NCBI GenBank assembly: GCA_022606425.2
Contig: JAHDVF020001503.1
Coordinates: 372,001-436,000, forward strand
Length of the DNA: 64,000 bases
Source of the DNA: Lepidostoma basale
Lineage: Eukaryota > Arthropoda > Insecta > Trichoptera > Lepidostomatidae
Direction of reading: 5' to 3'
This document shows positions 1-9,599 of this stretch, one piece after another. The translations under genes were made by a program, and so were the position numbers. The notes beneath the pieces were generated by a model. It made no database searches. It was given only the letters and a program-made list of their open reading frames with translations, and was not told the DNA's origin. Each line of letters opens with the position of its first letter. The stretch's first letter is position 1.

Positions 1-75
1 ATTTTCACGCAGTTCGTAGTAACTTGGAGTACTGCTCTATCATTTGGGACCCCAGAAAAAACAGTCATTTTGGAA

Positions 76-604
76 CTGGAAAGGATCCAAAAAAACTAGT
101 ATGGCAGTGCACAATGGTGTTCGTCTACCGACCCTTAAATATGGAAGCGAAGCATAGAACTGGCAAAAAAGGATGAAAGTAGAATAAATGCAGTAGAAAT
201 GTGATCTCATAGACGAATGTATGGAGAATCTGTGTATGATAGAGTGTCGAATGAAAATATAAGAAGTGAATGCGTTGCGAATGATGGTGTCATGAACAAA
301 ATAATGAAAGGATCATTAAGATGGTTTGGACATATGGAAAGAATGAATGAAGAAAGAATGCTAAAAAAATTATATGTTAATGATGTAAATAGAACCAGAA
401 ATAGAGGAAAACGTGGCACGATCAAATAAATCAAATATTGAATGTCGGCCATGTGAGGAGTCAGAGAAATCGACGCGCGTGCATGACACGATGTATGAAT
501 GTTGAGGAAGCGAATTGAGAAATATGTCAGGAAAGAAAAGTGTGGCAGTCCATTATTTCTGCCTACCCCTTCGGGGAGACGGCGTGATGGTTGGTTAGTT
601 AGTT
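76..604 (+). mobile_element. LINE-A1 fragment, 5'-truncated, with intact 3' end
   Basis: This copy carries the C-terminal part of the RTE-like LINE-A ORF: MAVHNG, the YGSEAWNWQKK-like block (here damaged), RRMYGESVYDRVSNENIRSEC, SLRWFGHMERMNEER and a final AYPFGETA before TGA. The reading frame is broken in several places. The 3' end has the CCCC-TTCG-GGG hairpin and a short TTAG-type tail at 591-604. The reverse transcriptase domain is missing. It is a dead copy. Confidence 0.85.
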
Positions 605-847
605 TTTCTTCTTAGTGATCTCATTTCTACGGCGTTTATCTTGCGTTCATCCTTCTTTTGCCAGCTCCAAGCTTCACTTCCATACATGAGGGTTGGCACT
701 AGAACTCCACTGTGTACTGCCATCTTTGCTTCTGTTGATATATTTCTATTTTCAGTAATGACTTTGATTGCGCCATTTATTTTATTCCCAGCACCAACGC
801 TTCTTTCGATGTCTTTCTCCATTTTTCCGTCTCTTGCTTCAGTTAGT
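605..847 (-). mobile_element. LINE-A3 internal fragment
   Basis: The reverse complement encodes LINE-A3 sequence from ERSVGAGNKINGAIKVITENRNIS through MAVHSGVLVPTLMYGSEAWSWQKKDE. It abuts the TTAG tail of the previous copy in opposite orientation. It has no 3' terminus and no RT domain. Confidence 0.8.
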
Positions 848-881
848 TAAAATACAATGTTTTTTAAATACTTGTATTAGA

Positions 882-1043
882 TAACATTTTGAATGTATAC
901 AAATACTTGTTGACGAATACTGGATTTTATTTACCCATTGCTGGTCATCAATTCAAGGAAAATTAATCCTTGAATTAATGACCCGCAACTGGTAAATAAA
1001 ATCCAGTATTCGTCTACAAGTATTTGTATACATTCAAAATGTT
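882..1043. repeat. Long inverted repeat, FB1 foldback terminus pair
   Basis: Arms of about 75-78 bp (roughly 883-958 and 964-1042) are near-perfect reverse complements around a very short loop. They start and end at ACATTTTGAATGTATAC. The same arm occurs singly beside the FB1 core at 44.4 kb and 44.97 kb. This looks like two outer FB1 termini brought together with the core lost. Confidence 0.85.
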
Positions 1044-1777
1044 GTATAAAACAAAAACTGGTCCAAGTTAGCATATAAATTGGAGTGACATCTCCAGGCG
1101 TTATCTAGCAGTGCGTTAATGGCGGTAGCCTTTCACATTGCGTTATAAAGATCTTCTGCTTAATGCTTAAATCTTATCTTCATAGATGGCGCATTGAAAC
1201 TGACATGTGAATTGTGGTGTTGGATATTAAATCAAATCAAATCAGTTTATTAACTCAATAGACATTACAAACAGGAAAATGTTTAAGGCATCTATTGAGT
1301 ACAGGTCAAATATTGTATACATACAACATAGTACCAGGAACGCATTAGAGATGGTTCCACTGCAGGAAGACAAGATACTTTCTAAAGTCAAGAGTATTTG
1401 CCCCCTGAACGTACTTTCACTAACATGAAAGACGTCGATCTCCGAGGAGACCGCATTCAGCAGACTAACTGCTCTTCCCACCGGTGTCACCAGAGTTGGA
1501 GTGACATTTCCAGGAGTTATCTAGCAGTGCGTTAATGACGGTAGCCTTTCACATTGCGTTATATAGATTTTCTGCTTAATGCTTGAATCTTATCTTAAAT
1601 TAACATATATACAACTTCCAAACATTTGTCAGACGGTGGTCATAAGAAATGTGGAATGGGGAATGTTGTAATTACATAAAGCGTGCGCTTAACCCAACCA
1701 ATGACAGGTCATAAGTCCTGTAAACACCTCGATCACCGTATTCGTCTCTATTGAGATGAAATTAATCCTTGACTTGT
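1044..1777. mobile_element. FB1 foldback core, interrupted by LINE-F
   Basis: The sequence from 1044 to 1227 (GGAGTGACATCTCCAGGCG and following) is repeated, slightly diverged, from 1495 to about 1600, and continues to the GTCTCTATTGAGAT end near 1760. The same parts make up the FB1 core at 45.3-45.76 kb and 57.45 kb. No coding potential is visible. Confidence 0.7.
1228..1494 (-). mobile_element. LINE-F 3'-end fragment
   Basis: It begins with an AAATC tandem (the antisense of a GATTT tail). The reverse complement encodes VGRAVSLLNAVSSEIDVFHV and FRGQILLTLESILSS, the C-terminal signature shared by all LINE-F copies in the window. It lies between two partly repeated pieces of FB1. Confidence 0.75.
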
Positions 1778-2019
1778 ATTCGAACTATACAGGAGTGTAT
1801 TGACATCAAATTCAGGACATTATCTTGGACTATTTCTGTTTTTGGCATTGCTTCTTCTTTGTTCTGGGACAAATCTGTCTCGCGGGAGATTCCAGGAAAC
1901 TGACAAAGGTGTGAAAGCGTTGCTTAGCAATGTTAATGCGATTCAAAGATCTTCTTTGTGGAAAAAACATATTGGCAAAACGCTGTACAAAGTCTTACAA
2001 AAACTTTTCTAAGAAACAT
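1778..2019. other. Unassigned spacer
   Basis: A 70-codon + strand frame at 1800-2012 looks like a leader with a hydrophobic run (LFLFLALLLLCSG). It starts at TTG rather than ATG and has no visible splice or homology support, so I do not call a gene. Confidence 0.4.
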
Positions 2020-2188
2020 AAAAAAACGCTGTCCTACTTGCAGACAACGAGCATGAACTAAAAGTCCTGGTGAATAGTATGTATGAGGTTTGCATGCGAA
2101 ATGGTCTGATGATGAATGTTAATAAGTCCAAGGTAATGATTTTTGAAAAAGAAAAAATCATGACAGTCAACATTTGGAGCAAGTAGAT
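2020..2188 (+). mobile_element. LINE-A1, left part of interrupted copy
   Basis: It encodes the RT palm segment after the YADD box (AVLLADNEHELKVLVNSMYEVCMRN) with mutations. The copy is split by the antisense LINE-A2 at 2189-3074 and resumes at 3087. The 12-bp target duplication GAGCAAGTAGAT lies at 2177-2188 and 3075-3086. Confidence 0.8.
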
Positions 2189-3074
2189 AACAACAACAAC
2201 AACAAACCATCACGCCGTTTCCCCGCAGGGGTAGGCAGAGAGAATGGACCACCACACTACTCTATACTGGCACACCTCTCTAGATTACTCCACATTCATA
2301 CATCGAGTCATACACGCACGTCGATTCTTCCGGCTTCTGACATGACCAACTTTTAATATTTGATTAATTTGGTCATGCCATGTTTTCCTCGGTCTACCTC
2401 GACTCCTTACTCCATTTACATTGTTAACGTATACTTTTTTAACCATTTTTTCTTCACCCATGCGCTCCATATGTCCGAACCAACGAAGCGAACCTTCATA
2501 ATTTTGTTCATAATACCTTCTTTCGCTCTACACTCCTTCCTAATATCAGCATTTGAGATTCTGTCGTACATCGTTCTACCAAACATACGTCTTAGGGACC
2601 TCATCTCTACCGCATTTATTCTGCTCTCATCTTTCTTCTGCCAGTTCCATGCTTCGCTTCCATACATAAGGGTTGGAACCAGAATTCCATTGTGAACGGC
2701 CATTTTCGGTTTCATTGATAAATTCTTGTTTCCAATAACTACTTTTAAAGCTCCATTCACTTTGTTATCCGCACCAACCCTTCTTTCGACGTCACTATCC
2801 GTTCGGCCATTTGCTGTGAACATGCTACCTAAATACACAAATTCCCTCACCTGTTCCAAGTTCTCTTCGTTCACACTTATATTACAAACTGTCATTTGCT
2901 CTTCCCTTTCAAAAACTAACACCTTTGACTTTCCGACATTCATCATTAAATCGTTCGACTTGCATACCTTATATTTTCTCGACACCAAGACTTGTAATTC
3001 GTCCGCACTATCCGCAACGAGAACGGCATCGTCCGCGTAAAGCAGACAGTTTACAGACAGATCACTCATCTATA
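2189..3074 (-). mobile_element. LINE-A2 insertion, 5'-truncated, RT C-terminal half
   Basis: On the - strand a 217-codon open frame (2416-3069) starts at the RT catalytic box (CLLYADDAVLVADS) and runs through YLGSMFTANGRTDSDVERRVGAD, YGSEAWNWQKKDESRINAVEM and MNKIMK. A frameshift near 2500 moves the remaining C-terminal region to another frame. The 3' end (2200-2235) carries the CCCC-TGCG-GGG hairpin and a TTTGTTGTTG tail, not TTAG. Flanking 12-bp duplications show that it inserted into an older LINE-A copy. The upstream RT motifs and the endonuclease are absent through 5' truncation. Confidence 0.88.
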
Positions 3075-3086
3075 GAGCAAGTAGAT

Positions 3087-3404
3087 TAGTAGATGAGTTT
3101 GTGTATTAAGGTGGTATGTTTACAGTGGAGAGGGATATTGAAAGAAGGGTTGGGGCAGGCAACAGAGCGAATGGTGCACTTAAAGTTGGTAAAAAATTAT
3201 ATGTTCACGATGTAAATGGAACCAGAAATAGAGGAAAATCGAGGAAAACGTGGCACGATCAAATAAATCAAATATTGAATATCGGCCATGTGAGGAGTCA
3301 GAGAATACGGCGCGCGTGCATGACACGATGTTGAGGAAGCGAGAGAAATATGTCAGGAAAGGAATGTGTGGCAGTCCGTTCTTTCTGCTTACCCCTTCGG
3401 GGTA
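3087..3404 (+). mobile_element. LINE-A1, right part of interrupted copy
   Basis: It continues the host copy of 2020-2188 with ERDIERRVGAGNRANGALKV, then jumps by an internal deletion of several hundred bases straight to KKLYVHDVNGTRNRG. The hairpin CCCC-TTCG-GGG is at about 3391-3402. The usual ACGGCGTGATGG and TTAG tail are missing, replaced by LINE-F tail sequence. Confidence 0.75.
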
Positions 3405-3464
3405 ATGTCTTTTGAGTTAGTACACTGATTTGATTTGATTTGATCTTCAAAAACGGGATAATCA
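3405..3464 (+). mobile_element. LINE-F 3' terminus in sense orientation
   Basis: AATGTCTTTTGAGT followed by repeated GATTT matches the reverse complement of the LINE-F start at 38.7 kb. Only the extreme 3' end is present. Confidence 0.6.
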
Positions 3465-3530
3465 AACCAACAACAACAACAAACCATCGCGCCGTTTCCC
3501 CGAAAGAGTAGGCAGAAAGAATAGACCACT
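3465..3530 (-). mobile_element. LINE-A2 3'-terminal fragment
   Basis: A CAACAACAAC tail is followed by the antisense of the LINE-A terminus, with a degraded hairpin (CCCCGAAAGAG). Only about 65 bp remain. Confidence 0.65.
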
Positions 3531-4520
3531 ACATAAACAGCAAAATGTTTAAGGCATCTATTGAGTACAGGTCAAATATTATAAAAATACAACATAATAC
3601 CAGGAACGCATTAGAGATGGTTCCACATTAGGAAGACAAGATACTTTCTAAAGTCAAGAGTATTTGTCTCCTGAACGTACCTTCACTAATATGAAAGACG
3701 TCAATCTCCGAGGAGACCACGTTCAGCACACTAATTGCTCTTCCCACCGTTTTCACCAGAGGCAGATTGGTTCTGGTGGCCGGAAAGTAAAACAATCTGT
3801 GCTGTCGCTGTCCGAGATATCTATCAGGGACAAAAAGACCAACACCCTCTAGCACGGCTGAGTTCTCGAAATATAAACTAACTAACTAACTAACCATCAC
3901 GCCGTCTCCTCGAAGGGGTAGGCAGAAAGAATGGACTGCCACATTTTTCTTTCCTGACATATTTCTCTCGAATCCTCAACATTCATACATCGTGTCATGC
4001 ACGCGCGTCGATTTCTCTGACTCCTCACATGGCCGACATTCAATATTTGATTTATTTTATCGTGCCACGTTTTTCTCGGTCTTCCTCTATTTCTGGTTCC
4101 ATTTACATCGTTAAAATATAACTTTTTTACCATTCTTTCTTCATTCATTCTTTCCATATGTCCAAACCATCTTAATGATCCTTTCATTATTTTGTTCATA
4201 ACACCATCATTCGCACCGCATTCACTTCTTATATATTTTCATTCGACACGTTATCATACACAGAGTTTACACACATTCGGCTAAGAGATCTCATTTCTAC
4301 TGCATTTATTCTACTTTCATCCTTATTTTGCTAGTTCCATGCTTCGCTTCTATACATAAGGGTCGTTAGAAGAACACCATTGTGCACTACCATTCGAGCT
4401 TTTTTGGATAGATTTTGTTTGCGATGACAACTCTAAGTGCATCGAAATATCCCTTGATTAATTTAAAGAAATGGGTTATGAGATGCCCATCTCTTCGAAG
4501 CTGTAAATAATTGGTTCCGA
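3531..4520 (-). mobile_element. LINE-F copy split by LINE-A1
   Basis: The - strand encodes LEGVGLFVPDRYLGQRQHRLFYF, NLPLVKTVGRAISVLNVVSSEIDVFHI and RQILLTLESILSS, the LINE-F C-terminus. The right end of the copy (4443-4520, TCTTCGAAGCTGTAAATAAT and neighbours) matches 39.07-39.16 kb. A LINE-A1 copy splits it at 3875-4441, with the 9-bp duplication TCGAAATAT at 3866-3874 and 4442-4450. Confidence 0.75.
3875..4441 (-). mobile_element. LINE-A1 insertion in LINE-F
   Basis: A CTAACTAACTAACTAACC tail leads into the antisense LINE-A terminus. The - strand encodes AYPFEETA, CMTRCMNVEDSREICQERKMW, TWHDKINQILNVGH, SLRWFGHMERMNEERMVKKL and upstream blocks with frameshifts. The hairpin has one broken pair (CCCCTTCGAGG). 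Confidence 0.85.
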
Positions 4521-4840
4521 GCAAGATGGAAAAATGCATGACACTCGTGTGATAATGTACTCTACTCGTTTAATTATTTATTCCGATAGATGGTGCCTCA
4601 TTATTACATTTTTACAGCTATTTTTAAAACTATGCGGAATGGGCGTTGAGGTAAAGTGATGGCAGAGTGACGATGGATTTGAAATGAAGAGTTTGGCAAG
4701 TCAATACGGCGTTGAAAAGGTGTATGATACATTATAATATTTTTAGCTCCCAGAGCGACATGTTTTCTAAGGGGACTATTTTAGACGCCACAAATTTATT
4801 CTGGAAGATGTGCAAAAACTGAAGCATCGCTACATCCGTA
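4521..4840. other. Spacer without recognisable content
   Basis: AT-rich sequence with no long open frame, RNA motif or match to the repeat families identified elsewhere in the window. Confidence 0.5.
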
Positions 4841-6118
4841 CATCGTAACAGTACACACCTCCATTGTTCCCGCTTCTGACACAATATGCAGAGACGATGG
4901 ACCGCCACACTCTTTATTCCAGACACGCTTTTCTAACCTTCATATCAATACAGCGTGTCGTACACTGACGTTTCTAACACAATTGGCAGAGACAATGGAC
5001 CGCCACACTCTTCCATCCTGACACGCTTCTCTAGCCTTCCTATTCAAACAGCGTGTTATGTACTGTCGCTTCTAACACAATAGGCAGAGACGATGGACCG
5101 CCACACTCTTCATTCCAGACACGCTTCTCCAGCCTTCACTTCATACAGCGTGTCATGCACTGTTCCCGCTTCTGACACAATAGGCAGAGACGATGGACTG
5201 CCACGCTCTTCCATCCTGACACGCTTCTCTAGCCTTCACATTCATACAGCGTGTCATGCACTGTTCCCGCTTCTGACACAATAGGCAGAGACGATGGACT
5301 GCCACGCTCTTCCATCCTGACACGCTTCTCTAGCCTTCACATTCATACAGCGTGTCATGCACTGTTCCCGCTTCTGACACAATAGGCAGAGACAATGGAC
5401 CGCCACACTCTTCCATCCTGACACGCTTCTCTAGCCTTCCTATTCAAACAGCGTGTTATGTACTGTCGCTTCTAACACAATAGGCAGAGACGATGGACTG
5501 CCACGCTCTTCCATCCTGACACGCTTCTCTAGCCTTCACATTCATACTGCGTGTCATGCACTGTTCCCGCTTCTGACACAATAGGCAGAGACGATGGACT
5601 GCCACGCTCTTCCATCCTGACACGCTTCTCTAGCCTTCACATTCATACAGCGTGTCATGCACTGTTCCCGCTTCTGACACAATAGGCAGAGACGATGGAC
5701 TGCCACGCTCTTCCATCCTGACACGCTTCTCTAGCCTTCACATTCATACTGCGTGTCATGCACTGTTCCCGCTTCTGACACAATAGGCAGAGACGATGGA
5801 CTGCCACGCTCTTCCATCCTGACACGCTTCTCTAGCCTTCACATTCATACAGCGTGTCATGCACTGTTCCCGCTTCTGACACAATAGGCAGAGACGATGG
5901 ACTGCCACGCTCTTCCATCCTGACACGCTGCTCTAGCCTTCACATTCATACAGCGTGTCGTGCACTGACGTTTCTAACACAATGGCAGAGACAATGGACC
6001 GCCACACTCTTCCATCCTAACACGCTTATCTAGCCTTCACATTCATACAGCGTGTCATGCACTGTTCCCGCTTCTGACACAATACGCAGAGACGATGGAC
6101 CGCCACACTCTTCCATCC
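4841..6118 (-). repeat. Sat1 satellite array, about 13 monomers
   Basis: Tandem monomers of about 98-101 bp share GGCAGAGACGATGG, CTTCCATCCTGACACGCTTC and CATTCATACAGCGTGTCATG. Two spacer variants alternate: TGTTCCCGCTTCTGAC (101 bp) and a shorter GTCGCTTCTAAC type. The reverse complement aligns with the LINE-A2 coding end for CMTRCMNV, SREVCQD and VWRSILSAY and stops just before the LINE hairpin. The monomers are very similar, so the array was recently homogenised. Confidence 0.92.
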
Positions 6119-6435
6119 TGATTAGCTACCTTTCACATGTCGCCAGAATCAATATGAAAGCTATACACTTTACATCAATTTTGCTCGCGTTTTAAAAAAC
6201 TGTATAATAATAAAAAAAAATAATGGTAATAATTAAAAATAATAATAATGATGAGGTTAAAAATATGTAATGACAATTTAAATTGTAAATAAATAAATAA
6301 TAAAATGAATAATAATTATATAATATTTAAAATAAGAAAAAATATACAGAAATGATAATTTAAAACAATTATAGTAATAATATATTTGTTTAATGATGAA
6401 TAATAATAAATAATAATGATATTTAAAATAATAAA
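6119..6435. repeat. AT-rich low-complexity tract
   Basis: From about 6200 the sequence is mostly AAT/TAA-type simple repeat (AATAATAAT and degenerate forms). No coding or RNA features are visible. Confidence 0.8.
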
Positions 6436-6664
6436 GCTAAGATGGCAGTGCACAATGGTGTTCTTGTGCCGACCCCTACGTATGGAAGTGAAGCATGGAA
6501 CTGGCAAAAGAAGGATGAAAGTAGAATAAATGCAGTAGAAATGAGATCTCTAAGACGAATGTGTGGCAAATCTGTATATGATAGAGTGACAAATGCAAGT
6601 ATAAGAAGTGAATGCGGTGCGAATGAAAGTGTTATGAACAAAATAAGGAAAGGGTCATTAAGAT
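6436..6664 (+). mobile_element. LINE-A1, left part of copy split by R1-like element
   Basis: An open frame encodes MAVHNGVLVPTPTYGSEAW, KKDESRINAVEMRSLRRMCG, SVYDRVTNASIRSECGAN and MNKIRKGSLR, then runs into poly(T) at 6665. The copy resumes at 9097. The 9-bp CATTAAGAT is duplicated at 6656-6664 and 9088-9096. Confidence 0.9.
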
Positions 6665-9087
6665 TTTTTTTTTGTTTTTTTTTTTACTTGGGTTGTTTCT
6701 ATTTTTGTTGCCCTGCATTTTATTTGTCAGGGCGGTGTGGACTTGTTTAATTGGCATTTCAGCGAAGTAGTGTATCTTTGGGGTGGCAGAGATTTGCCGA
6801 GAAAAAGAAAGAAAGAGTGTAGAGGGGAGAGAAGAAAAATTAAAGAAGAGGAGTTCCTATCTATGGGATTCCATGGACTAGCTAATAAGCATCCCGACAT
6901 TTGCCTTACAACTGAGGGAACCATGGAAAACCTCAGTCGGGACGCGACGTACCTGTAAAAAAAATACAATTGTTATTTATTACTGACCCGCAACTGATCC
7001 ACCACCGTGGTTGCGAAGTCCACGAAACTGCATAGTGTATCTTTGTTGCGGAGGATGGCCGGGAGATCTGTGATGTGGATGTCTCTTCTTTGACACTCCT
7101 TCTCCAGTTTCCATCTCTCTCGCGTGTAGATGGGGCAGTGGATGATAACGTGTTCGATTGTTTGGTCTGTTTGTGAGTCACAGGGACAGTGAGGTGAATC
7201 TTTGATCTTGAATCTGTGTAGATACGAGAGTGTGGCACCATGCCCAGTGAGAATTTGCGTGAGCTGGAACGAAGGTGCTATTCTCTTCCTCAGCTGTTTC
7301 GCATCTCTTATGGAGGGGAGAAAATTCTTGGTCCCGCTTCCGGTGGCGCTGTTCTCGTATCTCTCTTCCCACAGCTGATTCGTGTGTTCTCTGATAGTGC
7401 GCTTTGCGTAGCTGAGAGGAAACTCAGAGTAGAGCTTGGCAGTTTTGACCCTAAGGGCGGCCGCTTTAGCCAGCTCATCAGCTCTTTCGTTCCCTTCCAG
7501 CCCGTTGTGACCTCTGATCCACAAGAAGCTGCACTCGGTACCTCGGTCTCTAAGGATTTTGGAAGACTTTTGAATCTGAAAGACCATCGGATTGGTGGGC
7601 GCGCCGTCGCTCAGAGCCTTCGTCGCGCTCATGCAGTCGGTCAACACGTTGACTTTCCTCCACGAGGTGTCGGCGACGACCCATCTCAGGGCCTCTGCGA
7701 TGGCGAAGAGTTCGGCCTGGAATACCGTGCAGTAATCCGCCATGGGCAGCTTCCTACACTTTAACTCTCCGGCTGCGCCAAACACTGCGAACGCTGCGCC
7801 AACCTTTCCTTCGGTCTTGCTTCCATCTGTGTAAATATCAATTTCGTCAGAGGGGAATGCATCTCTTCTGTATGTCTCAGGGTGGGCCGTCAATTCCCCG
7901 GTCTGCTCGACAGGATGCGGCAGCTCCGTCCACTTGACGACACCCTGGTACCCGCGGTCCCCCGGTAAGAGTTCGATCGAGCCGGTTCGTTTGACATCAC
8001 CTATCATTTTGAGCTCCTTGAGCCTCAGGTCCAGCGGCATCAGGTCTGCTATCGCTTGAACAGAGGTCAGAGAGACGGTCCTATAGGCCTTACAAATTCT
8101 AATGCCTATCGTTCTCTGCACCCTGTTCAGCTTCAGCTGGATGTTATTCCTGCATGCCGCTTCTGCCCAGACGCTCGCCGCATAGGTGATGGTCGGCTCC
8201 ACCACGCCGATATAAAGGGCCCGCAGTACCTCCGGGCTGAGTCCCCATGTGGCCTTCGCCATGCACGTCAGCTTCTTGGTGTAATTGACGGCCTTTTTGC
8301 ACGCCATGTCCACGTGTTTACTCCAGTTGAGAGTGTCGTCTAATACAATCCCCAGAACCTTGCAGTCCTTGGACAGCGGGAGAGGCTTCCCGTTCATCAC
8401 GAGGTTAGGGGCTGACGCCTTTCTTCTCGTGATGAACAAAGCCTTAGTTTTCTCCTCTGAGAATTGTAATTTGACTCGATCCCCCCAGGAGGTGATCTGT
8501 TCGAGTGTTTCGTTGACTATCGCTTCCACGGCTCCGACGTCTCGGTGCCTCACGATCAGCAGCACGTCGTCGGCGAAAGCCTGGATGTGGACTTCCTCAC
8601 GATACGGCAGCTGCAGAAGCTCGTCCAGCGCTATGTTCCAGAGAACCGGTCCGCAGGCTGATCCCTGGATGCAGCCCTTGCTCGTCGACCTACTCGAGTA
8701 GGCCCCTGCGTGTCGTATCTCCACAGTCCTGTCCGAGAGGTAGTCTTTGAAGACGCCGTAGACGTTTCTCGGACAGTCATGTCGGGCGAGCTGCGACAGC
8801 AGATGGGGCCACCAGGCGTTGTCGAACGCCCCTTTGATGTCTAGGGATATCACACAAGCGTGACACCCCTCGCTGTTTGCTTTCTTGATAAGGCCGACCG
8901 CAGATACCATCGCGTCCTCAGTGCCCATCTGCCGGGTGAATCCGTACTGGCGGACGCTGAGCGCTCCCCGTCCTCCGAATCTCCAGGAGATGCGGTTGAT
9001 CAGGAGCTTTTCGAGCGTCTTTCCCAGCACAGGAAGCAGTCCCAGGGGTCTGTAGGAGGCGACTTCTCCGTAGTCGTCCTTATTATC
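6665..9087 (-). mobile_element. R1-like non-LTR retrotransposon, 5'-truncated, recent
   Basis: A 2.42-kb antisense insertion lies inside LINE-A1. Its poly(A) tail appears as poly(T) at about 6665-6685. A roughly 300-bp 3' UTR follows (6686-6972), then an uninterrupted ORF to the truncated 5' end at 9087. The 9-bp duplication CATTAAGAT and the undamaged ORF indicate recent target-primed insertion. GC content is clearly higher than in the surrounding repeats. The 5' UTR, ORF1, endonuclease and first RT motifs are missing. Confidence 0.93.
6973..9087 (-). CDS. R1-like ORF2 C-terminal part: reverse transcriptase, RNase H, zinc knuckle
   Basis: This frame would copy element RNA into the target site (target-primed reverse transcription). 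About 704 codons are open from the truncated edge. RT blocks seen in order are SYRPLGLLPVLGKTLEKLL (residues about 13-31), VISLDIKGAFDNAWW (about 80-95), KGCIQGSACGPVLWN (about 138-152) and the catalytic FADD (about 172-175). An RNase H domain follows with YTDGSKTEGKVGAAF, ELFAIAEAL, TDCMSATKAL and RGHNGLEGNERADELAK. The C-terminus has a CPCDSQTDQTIEHVIIHC cysteine-histidine motif. This order is that of R1-clade LINEs. The apparent ATG overlaps the target duplication, so it is an accident of the junction. The stop is followed by the 3' UTR and poly(A). The fragment cannot be autonomous without its endonuclease. Confidence 0.93.
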   Translation of the reverse strand, partial: DNKDDYGEVASYRPLGLLPVLGKTLEKLLINRISWRFGGRGALSVRQYGFTRQMGTEDAMVSAVGLIKKANSEGCHACVISLDIKGAFDNAWWPHLLSQLARHDCPRNVYGVFKDYLSDRTVEIRHAGAYSSRSTSKGCIQGSACGPVLWNIALDELLQLPYREEVHIQAFADDVLLIVRHRDVGAVEAIVNETLEQITSWGDRVKLQFSEEKTKALFITRRKASAPNLVMNGKPLPLSKDCKVLGIVLDDTLNWSKHVDMACKKAVNYTKKLTCMAKATWGLSPEVLRALYIGVVEPTITYAASVWAEAACRNNIQLKLNRVQRTIGIRICKAYRTVSLTSVQAIADLMPLDLRLKELKMIGDVKRTGSIELLPGDRGYQGVVKWTELPHPVEQTGELTAHPETYRRDAFPSDEIDIYTDGSKTEGKVGAAFAVFGAAGELKCRKLPMADYCTVFQAELFAIAEALRWVVADTSWRKVNVLTDCMSATKALSDGAPTNPMVFQIQKSSKILRDRGTECSFLWIRGHNGLEGNERADELAKAAALRVKTAKLYSEFPLSYAKRTIREHTNQLWEERYENSATGSGTKNFLPSIRDAKQLRKRIAPSFQLTQILTGHGATLSYLHRFKIKDSPHCPCDSQTDQTIEHVIIHCPIYTRERWKLEKECQRRDIHITDLPAILRNKDTLCSFVDFATTVVDQLRVSNK

Positions 9088-9375
9088 CATTAAGATGGTT
9101 TGGACACATGGAAAGAATGAGTGAAGACAGAATGGTAAAGAAGGTATAAGTAAACGGCGTGAACGGATCTAGAAATAGAGGAAGACCGAGGAAAACGTGG
9201 CACGATCAAATCAATCAAATATTGAATGTCGGTCACGTGAGGAGTCGGAGAAATTGACGTGCGTGCATGACAAGAAGTATGAATGTAGAGGAATCTAGAG
9301 AAGAATGTCAGGACAGAACAGTGTGGCGTTCCATTCTTCCCTCCGGAGAGACGGCGTGATGGTTAGTTAGTTAGT
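9088..9375 (+). mobile_element. LINE-A1, right part of copy split by R1-like element
   Basis: It resumes the coding sequence as RWFGHMERMSEDRMVKKV, then NRGRPRKTWHDQINQILNVGHVRSRRN. The 3' end has a small deletion in the hairpin region (CCCTCCGGAG) and a GATGGTTAGTTAGTTAG tail at about 9357-9375. Confidence 0.88.
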
Positions 9376-9404
9376 GAGTTAGGAAATAAATAGACGTTCA
9401 TCGA

Positions 9405-9480
9405 AAATGCCAGACAAACATGTCAAGAATGTGTGGCGATCGTTGCTATCTGCCTACCCCTATGAGGAAACATTGTGTTG
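9405..9480 (+). mobile_element. LINE-A 3' fragment, degraded hairpin
   Basis: It encodes KNVWRSLLSAYPYEET, the LINE-A end, with hairpin CCCCTATGAGG no longer able to pair. The tail is lost. Confidence 0.6.
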
Positions 9481-9599
9481 GATAGTCAAGTCTTATTTTA
9501 CCAGCTCTGGGTTTCACCACTTCACACAAGTGTTGGCACCAGATTCTTATTATGTCCTTGATGCAGTTGATAAATTTGTGTATTTTCGAAAGACTGTTT

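Noticed and set aside
1800..2012. 70-codon frame resembling a secreted peptide (hydrophobic leader)
   Set aside because: It begins at TTG, has no ATG and no splice or homology support, and lies between repeat fragments.
4841..6118. Regular array that might be read as CRISPR
   Set aside because: Monomers repeat along their whole length with no unique spacers, and the sequence matches a LINE 3' end in a eukaryotic genome. It is a satellite.
7240..8701. Several + strand open frames of 70-170 codons
   Set aside because: They are shadows of the GC-rich R1-like reverse transcriptase frame on the - strand.
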